A stretch of 64,000 nucleotides of DNA from assembly GCF_003854895.1 (NCBI RefSeq), contig NZ_CP033966.1, forward strand, positions 1,178,001-1,242,000, written 5' to 3'. This document shows, piece by piece, positions 19,545 through 27,600 of the stretch (its first letter is position 1; the number at the start of each line of letters is the position of its first letter). A program made the position numbers and the translations under genes. This DNA comes from Pigmentiphaga sp. H8. GTDB taxonomy: Bacteria; Pseudomonadota; Gammaproteobacteria; Burkholderiales; Burkholderiaceae_B. Under the pieces are notes generated by a model, which was not told the origin of the DNA, did not search any database, and worked only from the letters and a program-made list of their open reading frames with translations.

Positions 19545-20603
19545 ATGAACGATCCCAGGCAAGAACCGGCAGCCGCGGCGACGCGGGCGGAGCGCGAAGC
19601 GTTCTACGCCCGCATCGGCGCCGACAATCTCGCGCCGCTGTGGGAACAGCTGCACAACCTGGTCACGCGCACGCCGCGTTCCGATTGCCAGCCGGCCCAT
19701 TGGTCGTACGGCAAGGTGCGGCCCTACCTGACCGAGGCGACCTCGCTCATCACAGCCGAGGAGGCCGAGCGCCGGGTGCTCATCCTCGAGAACCCCGGGC
19801 TGCGGGGCAAGGCCGCAATCACGACCTCGCTGTACGCCGGCCTGCAGGCCATCCTGCCGGGCGAGGTGGCGCGCGCCCATCGGCACAGCCAGGCCGCGAT
19901 GCGCCTGATCCTGGAGGGTAGCGGCGCCTATACCTCGGTCGAGGGCGAGAAGACCATCATGCGGCGCGGCGATTTCGTCACCACGCCGTCATGGACCTGG
20001 CATGACCATGGCAACGACAGCGACGCCCCGATGATCTGGCTCGACGGCCTGGACGTGCAACTGGTCGCCATGCTGGACGCCAGCTTCGCCGAGGCTTCGT
20101 CCGAGGATCGCCAGGAGCTGCGGCGTCCGGTGGGCGACAGCCTGCTGCGCTACGGCAACGGGCTCGCGCCCGTGGACTGGACGCCGCCGGCCAACCGGGC
20201 CTCTCCGCTGTTCTGCTACCCGTACGAGCGCACGCGCGAGTCGCTGCTGGGCATGCAGGCCGCGGGCGCGCCCGATCCGCACCTTGGCTACAAGCTGCGC
20301 TACGTGGATCCGCTGACCGGCGGTTCGCCCATGCCGACCATGGGCGCCTACGCGCAGTTGCTGCCCAGGGATTTCTCCACGGCATCCTATCGCTGCTCGT
20401 CGGGCACGGTGTTCACGGTGCTCGAAGGCCGGGTCGAGGTCGTCCTGGACGACCGCGTCTTCGTGGCCGAGCCCAACGACGTCTTCGTCATTCCCAGTTG
20501 GACCGCGCATCGGCTGGTGGCGCGGGAACCGTCGGTCCTGTTCAGTTTCTCGGACCGTCCGGTCCAGGAACTGCTGGGCCTGTGGCGCGAAAGCCGGGAC
20601 TGA
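19545..20603 (+). CDS. Gentisate 1,2-dioxygenase (bicupin)
   Basis: The 352-residue double-cupin protein has the length of gentisate/1-hydroxy-2-naphthoate dioxygenases, which open the ring of 2,5-dihydroxybenzoate with Fe(II) and O2. Cupin 1 supplies metal ligands His112 and His114 (AHRHSQAAMR) and His153/His155 (TWHDHG). The C-terminal cupin (about 250-345) has lost the histidine pair, as is usual in this family. The ATG at 19545 has GGAGGAG just upstream and begins 32 bases after the FAH gene. Salicylate- or hydroxynaphthoate-type dioxygenases are alternatives in the same family. Confidence 0.87.
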   Translation: MNDPRQEPAAAATRAEREAFYARIGADNLAPLWEQLHNLVTRTPRSDCQPAHWSYGKVRPYLTEATSLITAEEAERRVLILENPGLRGKAAITTSLYAGLQAILPGEVARAHRHSQAAMRLILEGSGAYTSVEGEKTIMRRGDFVTTPSWTWHDHGNDSDAPMIWLDGLDVQLVAMLDASFAEASSEDRQELRRPVGDSLLRYGNGLAPVDWTPPANRASPLFCYPYERTRESLLGMQAAGAPDPHLGYKLRYVDPLTGGSPMPTMGAYAQLLPRDFSTASYRCSSGTVFTVLEGRVEVVLDDRVFVAEPNDVFVIPSWTAHRLVAREPSVLFSFSDRPVQELLGLWRESRD

Positions 20604-20649
20604 CCGGCGCCCCGTATTCGAATCATTCCAGTCATCGTAGAACCGAATC

Positions 20650-21855
20650 ATGCAACAGCATCCTGTCGTCATTTCCGGCGCCGGCCCCGTGGGGCTGGTG
20701 GCCGCCCTGTCCCTCGCGCAGAAGGGCGTGGACGTCGTCGTCCTTGAAAGCGAGGACCATATTCCCCAGGACCTGCGGGCCGGCACTTTCCATCCGCCCA
20801 CGGTCGAGATGCTCGACACGCTGGGCATAGGCGAGACCCTGCGCTCGCGCGCGCTGCGCGTGCCCGAATGGCAGATACGTGATCGCAAGGACGGCCTGGT
20901 GGCCCAGTTCGACCTGGGCATGATCGCCGACCTGACGCCCTATCCGTTCCGCCTGCACGTGGAGCAGCACAAGCTGTCGGCCATCGTGGCCGAAGCGCTG
21001 CGCGGGCACCGCAACGCGCGCCTGCTGTTCGCGCACGAGTGCGCCGGCTATGAGCAGGACGCCGACGGCGTGACCGTGCAGGTCGCCGGGCCCGACGGAC
21101 GGCAGGAGATCCGCGCCAGCTACCTGATCGGCGCGGACGGCGCGCGCAGCATCGTGCGCAAGACCATGGACACCGAGTTCGAGGGCTTCACCTGGCCGGA
21201 ACGCTTCCTGGTGTTCGCCACGCGCTACGACCTGCGCCAGCAGGGCTATACCGGCAATGCGTACATCGCCGATCCGGACGAATGGAGCGCGATCTTCATC
21301 CAGCCTCACGACGGACCGCCGCCGATCTGGCGCATCGCCTTCCCCATCGCCCCGGGCATGGACGAAGCCGAGGTGCTGGCGCCGGATTTCGTGCAGGGCA
21401 AGATCAAGGGGTTTCTTTCTCCTGACCAGGACTATGACATTCCCTACAAGAGCGTCTATCGCGTCCACCAGCGGGTCGCCAAGGATTTCCGCGACCGCCG
21501 GGTGTTCCTGGCCGGCGACGCCGCCCACGTGAACAATCCGCTGGGCGGCATGGGACTGAACAGCGGCATCCACGATGCGATGAACCTGACCGGCAAGCTG
21601 GCCGAGGTCATGCTGCACGGCGCGCCCGACGACCTGCTCGACCGCTACCACCGCCAGCGGCGCACGGTGAACGTCGAATACGTGCAGGCCATCACCATAC
21701 GCAACAAGCGGCTGCTGGAAGAGCGCGACCCGCAAGTGCGGCGCGAGCGCCTGGACGAGTTGCGGGCCACCGTGGCCGACGCCCAGGCCCATCGCCAGTA
21801 CCTGATCAATTCGTCCATGATCGCCAGCGTGCGGCGGGCCAACGAAATCCAATAG
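20650..21855 (+). CDS. FAD-dependent aromatic hydroxylase, probably feeding the gentisate ring-cleavage step
   Basis: The 401-residue group A flavin monooxygenase shows all three FAD motifs: GAGPVG (residues 10-15), the DG motif GADGARS (161-167) and the GD motif AGDAAH (288-293). It uses NAD(P)H and O2 to hydroxylate an aromatic acid or phenol. Its place between gentisate dioxygenase and a Bug receptor suggests that it makes gentisate, for instance from 3-hydroxybenzoate (6-hydroxylase) or a related acid. Sequence alone does not set the substrate. The spacing to the previous gene is 46 bases. Confidence 0.85.
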   Translation: MQQHPVVISGAGPVGLVAALSLAQKGVDVVVLESEDHIPQDLRAGTFHPPTVEMLDTLGIGETLRSRALRVPEWQIRDRKDGLVAQFDLGMIADLTPYPFRLHVEQHKLSAIVAEALRGHRNARLLFAHECAGYEQDADGVTVQVAGPDGRQEIRASYLIGADGARSIVRKTMDTEFEGFTWPERFLVFATRYDLRQQGYTGNAYIADPDEWSAIFIQPHDGPPPIWRIAFPIAPGMDEAEVLAPDFVQGKIKGFLSPDQDYDIPYKSVYRVHQRVAKDFRDRRVFLAGDAAHVNNPLGGMGLNSGIHDAMNLTGKLAEVMLHGAPDDLLDRYHRQRRTVNVEYVQAITIRNKRLLEERDPQVRRERLDELRATVADAQAHRQYLINSSMIASVRRANEIQ

Positions 21856-21904
21856 CCGGCGGCTACCGGCGCCACGACCCCGAACAGAGAACGAGGAGAC
21901 AAGC

Positions 21905-22903
21905 ATGCAGGATTCCGCAACCCTTTCCGGACGCCGGGCGTTCGTTGCCACGCTGGCGGCGGGCGCATTCGTGCCGGGCCGCCTGATCGCCGCGGGAGAC
22001 GACCTGGGCCTGGCGGACAAGACCGTGCAGGTGGTGGTGCCCTTCACGCCGGGCACCACCCCCGACCTGTGCGCGCGATTGTTCTCGCCCCGGCTGGCCG
22101 AGCAGACCGGCCGCACCTTCGTGGTGGAGAACAAGCCCGGCGCTTCCGGCATCATCGGCCTGGGGGCGGTCGCCAAGGCCGCGCCCGACGGCCACACGAT
22201 CGCGTTCAGCACGAACACGGCGCTTACGCTGCCGCTGGTGTATGCCTCGGTGCCGTTCGACGTCATCGACAGCTTCACGCCCATCGCCATGCTGGGCTCG
22301 ACCAACTTCGCGCTGTGCGTGCATCCCTCGCTGGGCGTGACGACCCTGGCGCAGTTCATCGAGCATGTCCGGCGGCATCCCGGCACGGTCAACTACGGCT
22401 CGCCGGGCAAGGGCACCTTCCATCACCTGTGCATGGAAATGCTGGTTTCCCAGCTCGGGCTGAACATGGTGCACGTCCCTTACAAGGGCTCGGCCGGCGC
22501 CACGACCGACCTCCTGGCGGGCCACATCAAGGCCATGTTCCAGCCCATGCACGTCGCCGTGCCCATGCAGCAGGAGAAGCGCCTGGTCATCCTGGGCGCG
22601 TCCCGGCGCGAGCAGGATCCCGCCTACCCCGCGGTTCCCCCGCTGGCGACGGTGGGGCTGCCGCGCTACGACGCGGACGCGTGGTACGCGGTCTGGGGCC
22701 CCAAGGGCATGAAGGGCGAGCTGGTCGCGCGTTACAACGGCGCCTTCAACCGGCTGCTCGAGAACGACGAGGTGCGGCGCACCCTGCTCAAGCAAGGCAT
22801 GACCCCGCGCCCCATGACCGCGCCGGCGCTGGGCGACCTGTCGAAGGCGGAACTGGCCAAGTGGCGCGAAGTGGTCAAGGCGGCCAACATCCTGCCGGAA
22901 TAG
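21905..22903 (+). CDS. Bug-family (TctC) periplasmic solute-binding protein, last gene of the gentisate operon
   Basis: The 332-residue protein shows VQVVVPFTPGTTPDL, VENKPGASGIIG, AAPDGHT and HVPYKGSAGA, all standard for Bug receptors. Its signal region contains GRRAFVATLAAGA, so export may use the Tat system rather than Sec. A ribosome site (GAGGAG) lies just before the ATG at 21905. As the last gene of the aromatic operon it probably binds the aromatic acid or a breakdown product. No TctAB membrane genes are present. Confidence 0.92.
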   Translation: MQDSATLSGRRAFVATLAAGAFVPGRLIAAGDDLGLADKTVQVVVPFTPGTTPDLCARLFSPRLAEQTGRTFVVENKPGASGIIGLGAVAKAAPDGHTIAFSTNTALTLPLVYASVPFDVIDSFTPIAMLGSTNFALCVHPSLGVTTLAQFIEHVRRHPGTVNYGSPGKGTFHHLCMEMLVSQLGLNMVHVPYKGSAGATTDLLAGHIKAMFQPMHVAVPMQQEKRLVILGASRREQDPAYPAVPPLATVGLPRYDADAWYAVWGPKGMKGELVARYNGAFNRLLENDEVRRTLLKQGMTPRPMTAPALGDLSKAELAKWREVVKAANILPE

Positions 22904-22933
22904 GCGCCACGCCACTCTGATACACTTTGTCGT

Positions 22934-22976
22934 AAAAAAGCAACAGCCCCGGATCTCCGAGAGGAGCCGGGGCTGT
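22934..22976 (-). terminator. Intrinsic terminator of the glycine-zipper lipoprotein gene
   Basis: ACAGCCCCGG (22943-22952) pairs perfectly with CCGGGGCTGT (22967-22976). An A-run at 22934-22939 gives UUUUUU after the stem on the minus strand. It may also slow transcription arriving from the Bug gene on the plus strand, which lacks a U-tract. Confidence 0.75.
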
Positions 22977-23014
22977 CGTGCCTTGGGACGGGCCGGCCCA
23001 GGGCCGGCCTGGGG

Positions 23015-23242
23015 TCAGCGGCGCTTGCCGACCTGGTCGCCGACCACGCCGCCTATGGCGGCGCCGCCCACGGTGCCCAGGATGCCGCCGCCGGTCAGGG
23101 CCGCACCGGCCACGCCGCCGACGCCCGCACCGACCACGGTGCTCTTCTGACGGCCGGACATGCTGTCCCAACTGGCACATCCCGCTGCCGAGACAGTCAG
23201 GGCAGCACCGATCATCAGCTTGGCAATGAGATTCTTGTTCAT
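23015..23242 (-). CDS. OsmB-like glycine-zipper lipoprotein
   Basis: The 75-residue protein has a lipoprotein signal ending SAAGC (Cys22). A glycine-zipper region follows (GAGVGGVAGAALTGGG, then GGAAIGGVVGDQVGK), the layout of OsmB and related small outer-membrane lipoproteins induced by osmotic or envelope stress. The zipper could pack as paired membrane helices. The gene is alone, with its own terminator and a 224-base upstream region shared with the divergent diiron-protein gene. Confidence 0.85.
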   Translation of the reverse strand: MNKNLIAKLMIGAALTVSAAGCASWDSMSGRQKSTVVGAGVGGVAGAALTGGGILGTVGGAAIGGVVGDQVGKRR

Positions 23243-23466
23243 GAGTGACTCCCTATAGTACGTAGTCGTGTACTGGCGGCATCGACCGTCGCGCCGCAGC
23301 TTGGATTAACAGTGACAGATTCGCCCCAGGCTGTCTGTGAACGAACTCGACAAGCATTACACAAAGTAACCCCGGGCGGATGCATCCGGAAGCCTGTCGG
23401 GACTCGAATCAAGGGCCGATTGGGCTTATGCTGCAAGGATGAACTGCGCACTTCGGAGATTTTTCG

Positions 23467-24288
23467 GTGGACGCTGTTGCAACGGAAATGCCTTGGCGGC
23501 TCGAGGATATCGACTTGAACCGCATCGAACGGAGCCTGGTCCGGGACGATGAAACGCTGTTCTACCTCTTGTGCAGCGCCTCGTTCATAGAAAGCGGTTC
23601 CGATCTCTACACTCGCAACCTGGTGAATTATTACCAGGACGACCAGGATGTGGCGGGCTGGCTGGGCCAGCACTGGGAACAGGAAGAACTGCAGCATGGC
23701 CGCGCGCTGCGCGCCTATATCGAACACGTCTGGCCGGAGTTCGACTGGCAGGCCGCGTTCGACAGTTTCTTCGCGGAATATTCCCGGCGCTGCACGCTGG
23801 ATGAGTTCGAACCCACGCGGGCGCTCGAGCTGGCTGCCCGCTGCGTGGTCGAGATGGGTACCGCCACGCTTTATCGCAGCCTGGCGGACTACGCGGCCGA
23901 ACCCGTGCTGCGCGAACTCACCACGAACATACGGACGGACGAGGTCCGCCACTACAAGTACTTCTATCTTTATTTCAACCGCTACAACACGCTGGAAGGC
24001 AATGGACGCGTGAAGGTGCTGGGCGCGCTGGTCCGGCGCTTGCTGGAGATCCGCAACGACGACGCCGAATGCGCCATCCGCCATGTGTTGAACCATCGCC
24101 ATCCCGAACATGCGAACGACAAGGCATGGATCGAGCGCATCAATACCGATTCCCGGCGCCTGGTCCAGCGCAATGTCAGCGCCGACATGAGCGTGAAGAT
24201 GTTCCTCAAGCCGCTGAACCTGCCCGCCCGCGTGCTGAACGGCATCGAGCCGCCGCTGGCGCGCATGGTGCACTACGCCTTACGCTGA
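23467..24288 (+). CDS. Ferritin-like diiron protein with two ExxH motifs (unknown function)
   Basis: The 273-residue, mostly helical protein has Glu42, Glu74-x-x-His77, Glu129 and Glu159-x-x-His162. This is the E, ExxH, E, ExxH arrangement of a carboxylate-bridged diiron site, as in ferritin-like oxidases and acyl-ACP desaturases. There is no signal peptide. The GTG at 23467 is chosen because GGAG lies 8 bases upstream; an ATG seven codons later is the alternative. The last 9 bases overlap the convergent gene at 24280. I cannot assign a substrate. Possible roles are a desaturase, an N-oxygenase or an iron-handling protein. Confidence 0.72.
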   Translation: MDAVATEMPWRLEDIDLNRIERSLVRDDETLFYLLCSASFIESGSDLYTRNLVNYYQDDQDVAGWLGQHWEQEELQHGRALRAYIEHVWPEFDWQAAFDSFFAEYSRRCTLDEFEPTRALELAARCVVEMGTATLYRSLADYAAEPVLRELTTNIRTDEVRHYKYFYLYFNRYNTLEGNGRVKVLGALVRRLLEIRNDDAECAIRHVLNHRHPEHANDKAWIERINTDSRRLVQRNVSADMSVKMFLKPLNLPARVLNGIEPPLARMVHYALR

Positions 24289-24657
24289 GCGCCGCTGCGC
24301 GGGCCGCCCCAGGGTCTCGGCGTGGCGGCCGTGCAGGTAGTTCAGGATTTCACCGGCCCGCTCGGCGGGCCAGTTCCAGATGTCCGTCCACGGCACGTAC
24401 GAGGGGATGGCGAAGTCCCGCTTCAGGCCCGCCACCACCGCGCCATAGGCAGCGTAGCCGAAGCATTCCTCGCGGGCCCGGCCGAGGTCGGCCAGCGCCG
24501 ATTCGATGCGGCCGCGCAGGCCGGCGTCGGCGCCGATGGTTCCCGGGGCATGATGGGTGTCGAACAGGCTGGGTTCGCTGTCATCGGAGAACGCGGGCTG
24601 GTTCACGGCATCTTTCCTCGGGGCTAGAGTGCGGCAAAGCGTCTGGGAGGCCATCAT
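24280..24657 (-). CDS. Uncharacterised protein translationally coupled to a PepSY gene
   Basis: The 125-residue product has no signal peptide or membrane segment. Its C-terminal half is best conserved in character: ECFGYAAYGAVVAGL, then YVPWTDIWNWPAERAGEIL, then YLHGRHAETLGRP. The ATG at 24657 overlaps the stop of the upstream PepSY gene as ATGA and has AGGAG six bases upstream, so translation is probably coupled. The 3' end overlaps the diiron-protein gene by 9 bases, tail to tail. I do not recognise the family. Confidence 0.6.
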   Translation of the reverse strand: MMASQTLCRTLAPRKDAVNQPAFSDDSEPSLFDTHHAPGTIGADAGLRGRIESALADLGRAREECFGYAAYGAVVAGLKRDFAIPSYVPWTDIWNWPAERAGEILNYLHGRHAETLGRPAQRRSA

Positions 24658-24950
24658 TTGCGGCTCCTGCCCGGCAGCCAGTCCGAGGGCTTGACCACTT
24701 CGCCGTTGGCCGGATCCAGGTACAGTTTGATCTTGGCGCCGTTCTTGTCGAAGCCTTCGACTTCCCAGCAGCCGTCGTCCCGCTCGACCTCGCGCACCTC
24801 GTAGCCCAGCGATTCGGCCTTGCGTATGGCCTGGTCGATAGGAATCCAGCGGTCGTGGGGAACGTAGGCGCACTTGTCGGCGGCCTGGGCGGCGGTGGCG
24901 TAGGAAGCGGTGGCGGCAAGGGCGATGATCAGGGTGGGCAGCAGGCGCAT
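24654..24950 (-). CDS. Small exported PepSY-domain protein
   Basis: The 98-residue product has a Sec signal peptide (to about Ala22) and one PepSY-like domain: an IDQAIRKAESLGYEV helix, then EVEGFDKNGAKIKLYLDPANGEVV strands. Two cysteines (in DKCAYV and DDGCWEV) could form a disulfide in the periplasm. The start at 24950 gives the signal peptide; an in-frame Met 18 codons upstream would spoil it. PepSY proteins are often targets of neighbouring two-component systems. A second PepSY gene and such a system lie divergently from 25070. Confidence 0.8.
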   Translation of the reverse strand: MRLLPTLIIALAATASYATAAQAADKCAYVPHDRWIPIDQAIRKAESLGYEVREVERDDGCWEVEGFDKNGAKIKLYLDPANGEVVKPSDWLPGRSRK

Positions 24951-25069
24951 GGCGGTCCTCGTTCGTGGGGGTTGGTGATCCATGGCTGGCAGAATAGCCA
25001 CCATGCGCCCCGCCTTCCTGACCGCCGATGTCAGCGTTTTATCAGCCAGCGACTGTTAGTGTGCCGTCC

Positions 25070-25399
25070 ATGTCTGCAAGCCTCATCCGTTTTCCCCGCC
25101 TGTCCGCCATCCTGCTCGCCGCGGCGCTTGCCTGTGCGGCGTCGCCGGCCCTGGCCCGCGACGACCGTTGCAGGCGGGACCAGGACTGCGCGCGCGAGGC
25201 GCTGGTGCACGGCGAGATCCGTCCATTGTCCGAGGTGCTGGGCGTGGTGCGCGACAAGGTGCCGGGCGATATCATTGAGATCGAACTCGATCGCGAAGAC
25301 GGCATCTGGGTCTACGAAGTCAAGGTGTTGCCGCCCAGCGGCCGGCGCAAGAAGCTCGAGATTGATGCCCGCACCCTGGAAATCCTGAAGATCAAGTAG
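25070..25399 (+). CDS. Small exported PepSY-domain protein, first gene of a two-component operon
   Basis: The 109-residue protein has a signal peptide ending near PALA-RDD, then a short PepSY-like domain (ALVHGEIRPLSEVLGVV, then IEIELDREDGIWVYEVKVL, then KLEIDARTLEILKIK). Two cysteines flank a basic patch (RCRRDQDCAREA). Its stop lies 2 bases before the response-regulator start, so the three genes form one unit. Inference: it is a periplasmic signal partner or an autoregulated target of the downstream sensor kinase. Confidence 0.82.
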   Translation: MSASLIRFPRLSAILLAAALACAASPALARDDRCRRDQDCAREALVHGEIRPLSEVLGVVRDKVPGDIIEIELDREDGIWVYEVKVLPPSGRRKKLEIDARTLEILKIK

Positions 25400-25401
25400 A
25401 C

Positions 25402-26064
25402 ATGCGCATACTGGTAGTCGAAGACGAGCCGCGCATCGCGGCCGATATCCGCACTGGACTGGAGCGCGCGCACTATGCCGTGGACGAGGCCGCCGACGGC
25501 GAAACCGCGTGGTTCCGGGCCGGCACCGAGGACTACGACGCCATCGTGCTCGACCTGGGCCTGCCCAAGCTGGACGGACTGACGGTCCTGAAGCGGCTGC
25601 GCGCGGCGGACATCGCCACTCCCGTTCTGATCCTGACCGCGCGCGACGGTTGGCGCGACAAGGTCGAGGGCATCGATGCCGGGGCCGACGACTACCTGGC
25701 CAAGCCCTTCCAGATGGAGGAAATGCTGGCCCGGCTGCGCGCGATCACCCGGCGCGCGGCGGGGCAGTCGTCGGCCATCCTGCGTGCCGGGCCGGTGGAA
25801 ATCGACACCCGTACCCGGCTGGTCACGGTGCAGGGGGCCGCGATGACGTTGTCGTCGCTGGAGTACCGGCTGCTGGCCTATTTCCTGCACCATCCGGGGC
25901 GCGTGCTGTCGCAGAGCGAGCTGATCGAGCACATCTACGAAACCGGCAGCGACCGCGACACCAATGCCATCGAGGCGCTGGTCGCCCGGCTGCGCCGCAA
26001 GCTGGGGGTGGACCTGATCGAGACCCGGCGGGGCCACGGCTACCTGATTCCCGACGACGCGTGA
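25402..26064 (+). CDS. OmpR/PhoP-family response regulator
   Basis: The 220-residue regulator has a receiver domain with acidic residues in VVEDEPR, phospho-acceptor Asp51 (IVLDLGLP), a Thr in LTARDGW and Lys in AKPF. A winged-helix DNA-binding domain follows (about 125-218, with SSLEYRLLAYF and ETRRGHGYLIP). The style is that of PhoP/QseB. Its stop overlaps the kinase start (TGATG), so the pair is translationally coupled. Likely targets are the adjacent PepSY genes. Confidence 0.93.
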   Translation: MRILVVEDEPRIAADIRTGLERAHYAVDEAADGETAWFRAGTEDYDAIVLDLGLPKLDGLTVLKRLRAADIATPVLILTARDGWRDKVEGIDAGADDYLAKPFQMEEMLARLRAITRRAAGQSSAILRAGPVEIDTRTRLVTVQGAAMTLSSLEYRLLAYFLHHPGRVLSQSELIEHIYETGSDRDTNAIEALVARLRRKLGVDLIETRRGHGYLIPDDA

Positions 26065-27431
26065 TGAGCCGCCGGTCGCTGCTCGTCCGGCTGGGTTGCG
26101 CCGCGGCGCTGATGATCCTGCTGGCGCTGGCGGCGGGGGGCGTGGGGCTTACGCTGATCTTCGATCGCCAGATGGAGCGGCGCGCGGTCGCCGAACTGGC
26201 CCTGTACCTGAAGGCGCTGGCCGCCGAGGTCCGCCTGGATGCCGATGGAACGATGGGGCTGGAAGCCACGCCCAGCGACCCGCGCTTCGAGCAGCCCTAT
26301 GGCGGCCTGTACTGGCAGATCGACGGCCCCAGGCGCCAGCAGCTGCGTTCGCGCTCGCTCTGGGACGAGGCGCTGCCCACCATCGATACCCCGCCGGGGC
26401 GGCCGTTGCGGGCACGCTGGATCGACGGCCCGGAGCATGCCCGCCTGTTGTCGGTGGAGCGCACCATCGTCCTGGACGATACCGCCACCGATACGAAGGT
26501 CCACCTGCTGGTGGCGCTCGACCGCGCCGACCTGCAGGCCGAACGCCGCTCGTTCCTGAGCCTGCTCGTTCCTTCGCTGATCGGGCTGGGCCTGCTTCTC
26601 ATCATCGCCATGGCGGGGTTCATCCATCTGGCGCTGCGCCCCTTCCGCGATCTCCAGGCCCACTTGCAGGCGGTGCGCAGCGGACATGGCCGCGAGCTGC
26701 CGCGCGGCGTGCCCGACGAAGTCCAGCCGGTGGTGGACGAACTGAACCGGCTGCTTGCCTTCCACGATGCCTCGCTCGAACGCGCGCGCACCCAGGCCGG
26801 CGACCTGGCGCATGGCCTGAAGACGCCGCTGGCCGTCATGGGCGCGGCGGCACGGCGGGCCCGCGACGGCGGCCAGGGTGCGCTGGCGGACGAGATCGAC
26901 GAGCAGGTCGGCGCCATGCGGCGCCAGGTCGACCGGACGCTTGCCCGCGCCCGCGCCGGCATGGCGGCCGCCCTCGGCTATGGCTCGACGCCGGTGGGCG
27001 ACGCCGTGAACAAGACCCTGCGCGCGCTGCAAACGCTGCCGGGCGCGCAGTCGCTGGACTGGGATGCCGAGGTTGCCCAGGGGCTCCGCTTCGCGGGAGA
27101 CGAGGGCGACCTGATGGAGATACTCGGCAACCTGCTGGACAACGCGCGCAAGTGGGCGCATAGCCAGATCCGGCTGGTGGCCCGCGAGGCCGGCGAGCGG
27201 GACTGGACGCTGGTCATCGAGGACGACGGCCCCGGGTTGCCCGAGGACGAGGCCTTGCGCATCGAGCGGGGCCGCCGCTGGGACGAGTCCCGTCCGGGTA
27301 CGGGTTTCGGCCTGGCGATCGCCCGGGATCTGGTCGAGGCCTATCGGGGCGTGATCGGCTTCTCGCGCTCGTCGGATCTGGGCGGGCTTCGTGTTTCCAT
27401 CACCTTACCAGGCCAACAACGAAAGGAGTAA
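26064..27431 (+). CDS. Sensor histidine kinase (PhoQ-like)
   Basis: The 455-residue kinase has helix 1 at about 9-32, a periplasmic domain of about 130 residues, helix 2 at about 170-195, then the dimerisation domain with His250 in DLAHGLKTPLAVM. The ATPase domain follows, with GNLLDNARKWA (N box), EDDGPGLP (G1) and a G2 box (TGFGLAI). The ATG at 26064 overlaps the regulator stop by one base. The layout and the PepSY neighbour recall PhoPQ-type systems that sense cations or envelope stress; the actual signal is unknown. Confidence 0.92.
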   Translation: MSRRSLLVRLGCAAALMILLALAAGGVGLTLIFDRQMERRAVAELALYLKALAAEVRLDADGTMGLEATPSDPRFEQPYGGLYWQIDGPRRQQLRSRSLWDEALPTIDTPPGRPLRARWIDGPEHARLLSVERTIVLDDTATDTKVHLLVALDRADLQAERRSFLSLLVPSLIGLGLLLIIAMAGFIHLALRPFRDLQAHLQAVRSGHGRELPRGVPDEVQPVVDELNRLLAFHDASLERARTQAGDLAHGLKTPLAVMGAAARRARDGGQGALADEIDEQVGAMRRQVDRTLARARAGMAAALGYGSTPVGDAVNKTLRALQTLPGAQSLDWDAEVAQGLRFAGDEGDLMEILGNLLDNARKWAHSQIRLVAREAGERDWTLVIEDDGPGLPEDEALRIERGRRWDESRPGTGFGLAIARDLVEAYRGVIGFSRSSDLGGLRVSITLPGQQRKE

Positions 27432-27506
27432 GTGTTCGCTTTAATCAATATTCCCGTTATCTGGACTTCATGGATTTCATAGTCAAGAACCCTCTGATCG
27501 ACGAGA

Positions 27507-27526
27507 AATCCTCAATTTGAAGGATT
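27507..27526 (+). promoter_or_regulatory. AT-rich 20-bp imperfect palindrome upstream of lipoprotein copy 3
   Basis: AATCCT (27507-27512) and AGGATT (27521-27526) are inverted around CAATTTGA in otherwise GC-rich DNA, about 75 bases before the start codon. It could be an operator or part of the promoter region. Confidence 0.3.
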
Positions 27527-27600
27527 GCCGTCGGGAAGCACGCCTCCTAGGATGCAGGTGGCCATCGAGCCATTCCAAGAAAACACAAGGGGGAATCCAG

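Noticed and set aside
22934..22976. Possible small RNA in the hairpin region after the Bug gene
   Set aside because: The structure is fully explained as the intrinsic terminator of the minus-strand lipoprotein gene.
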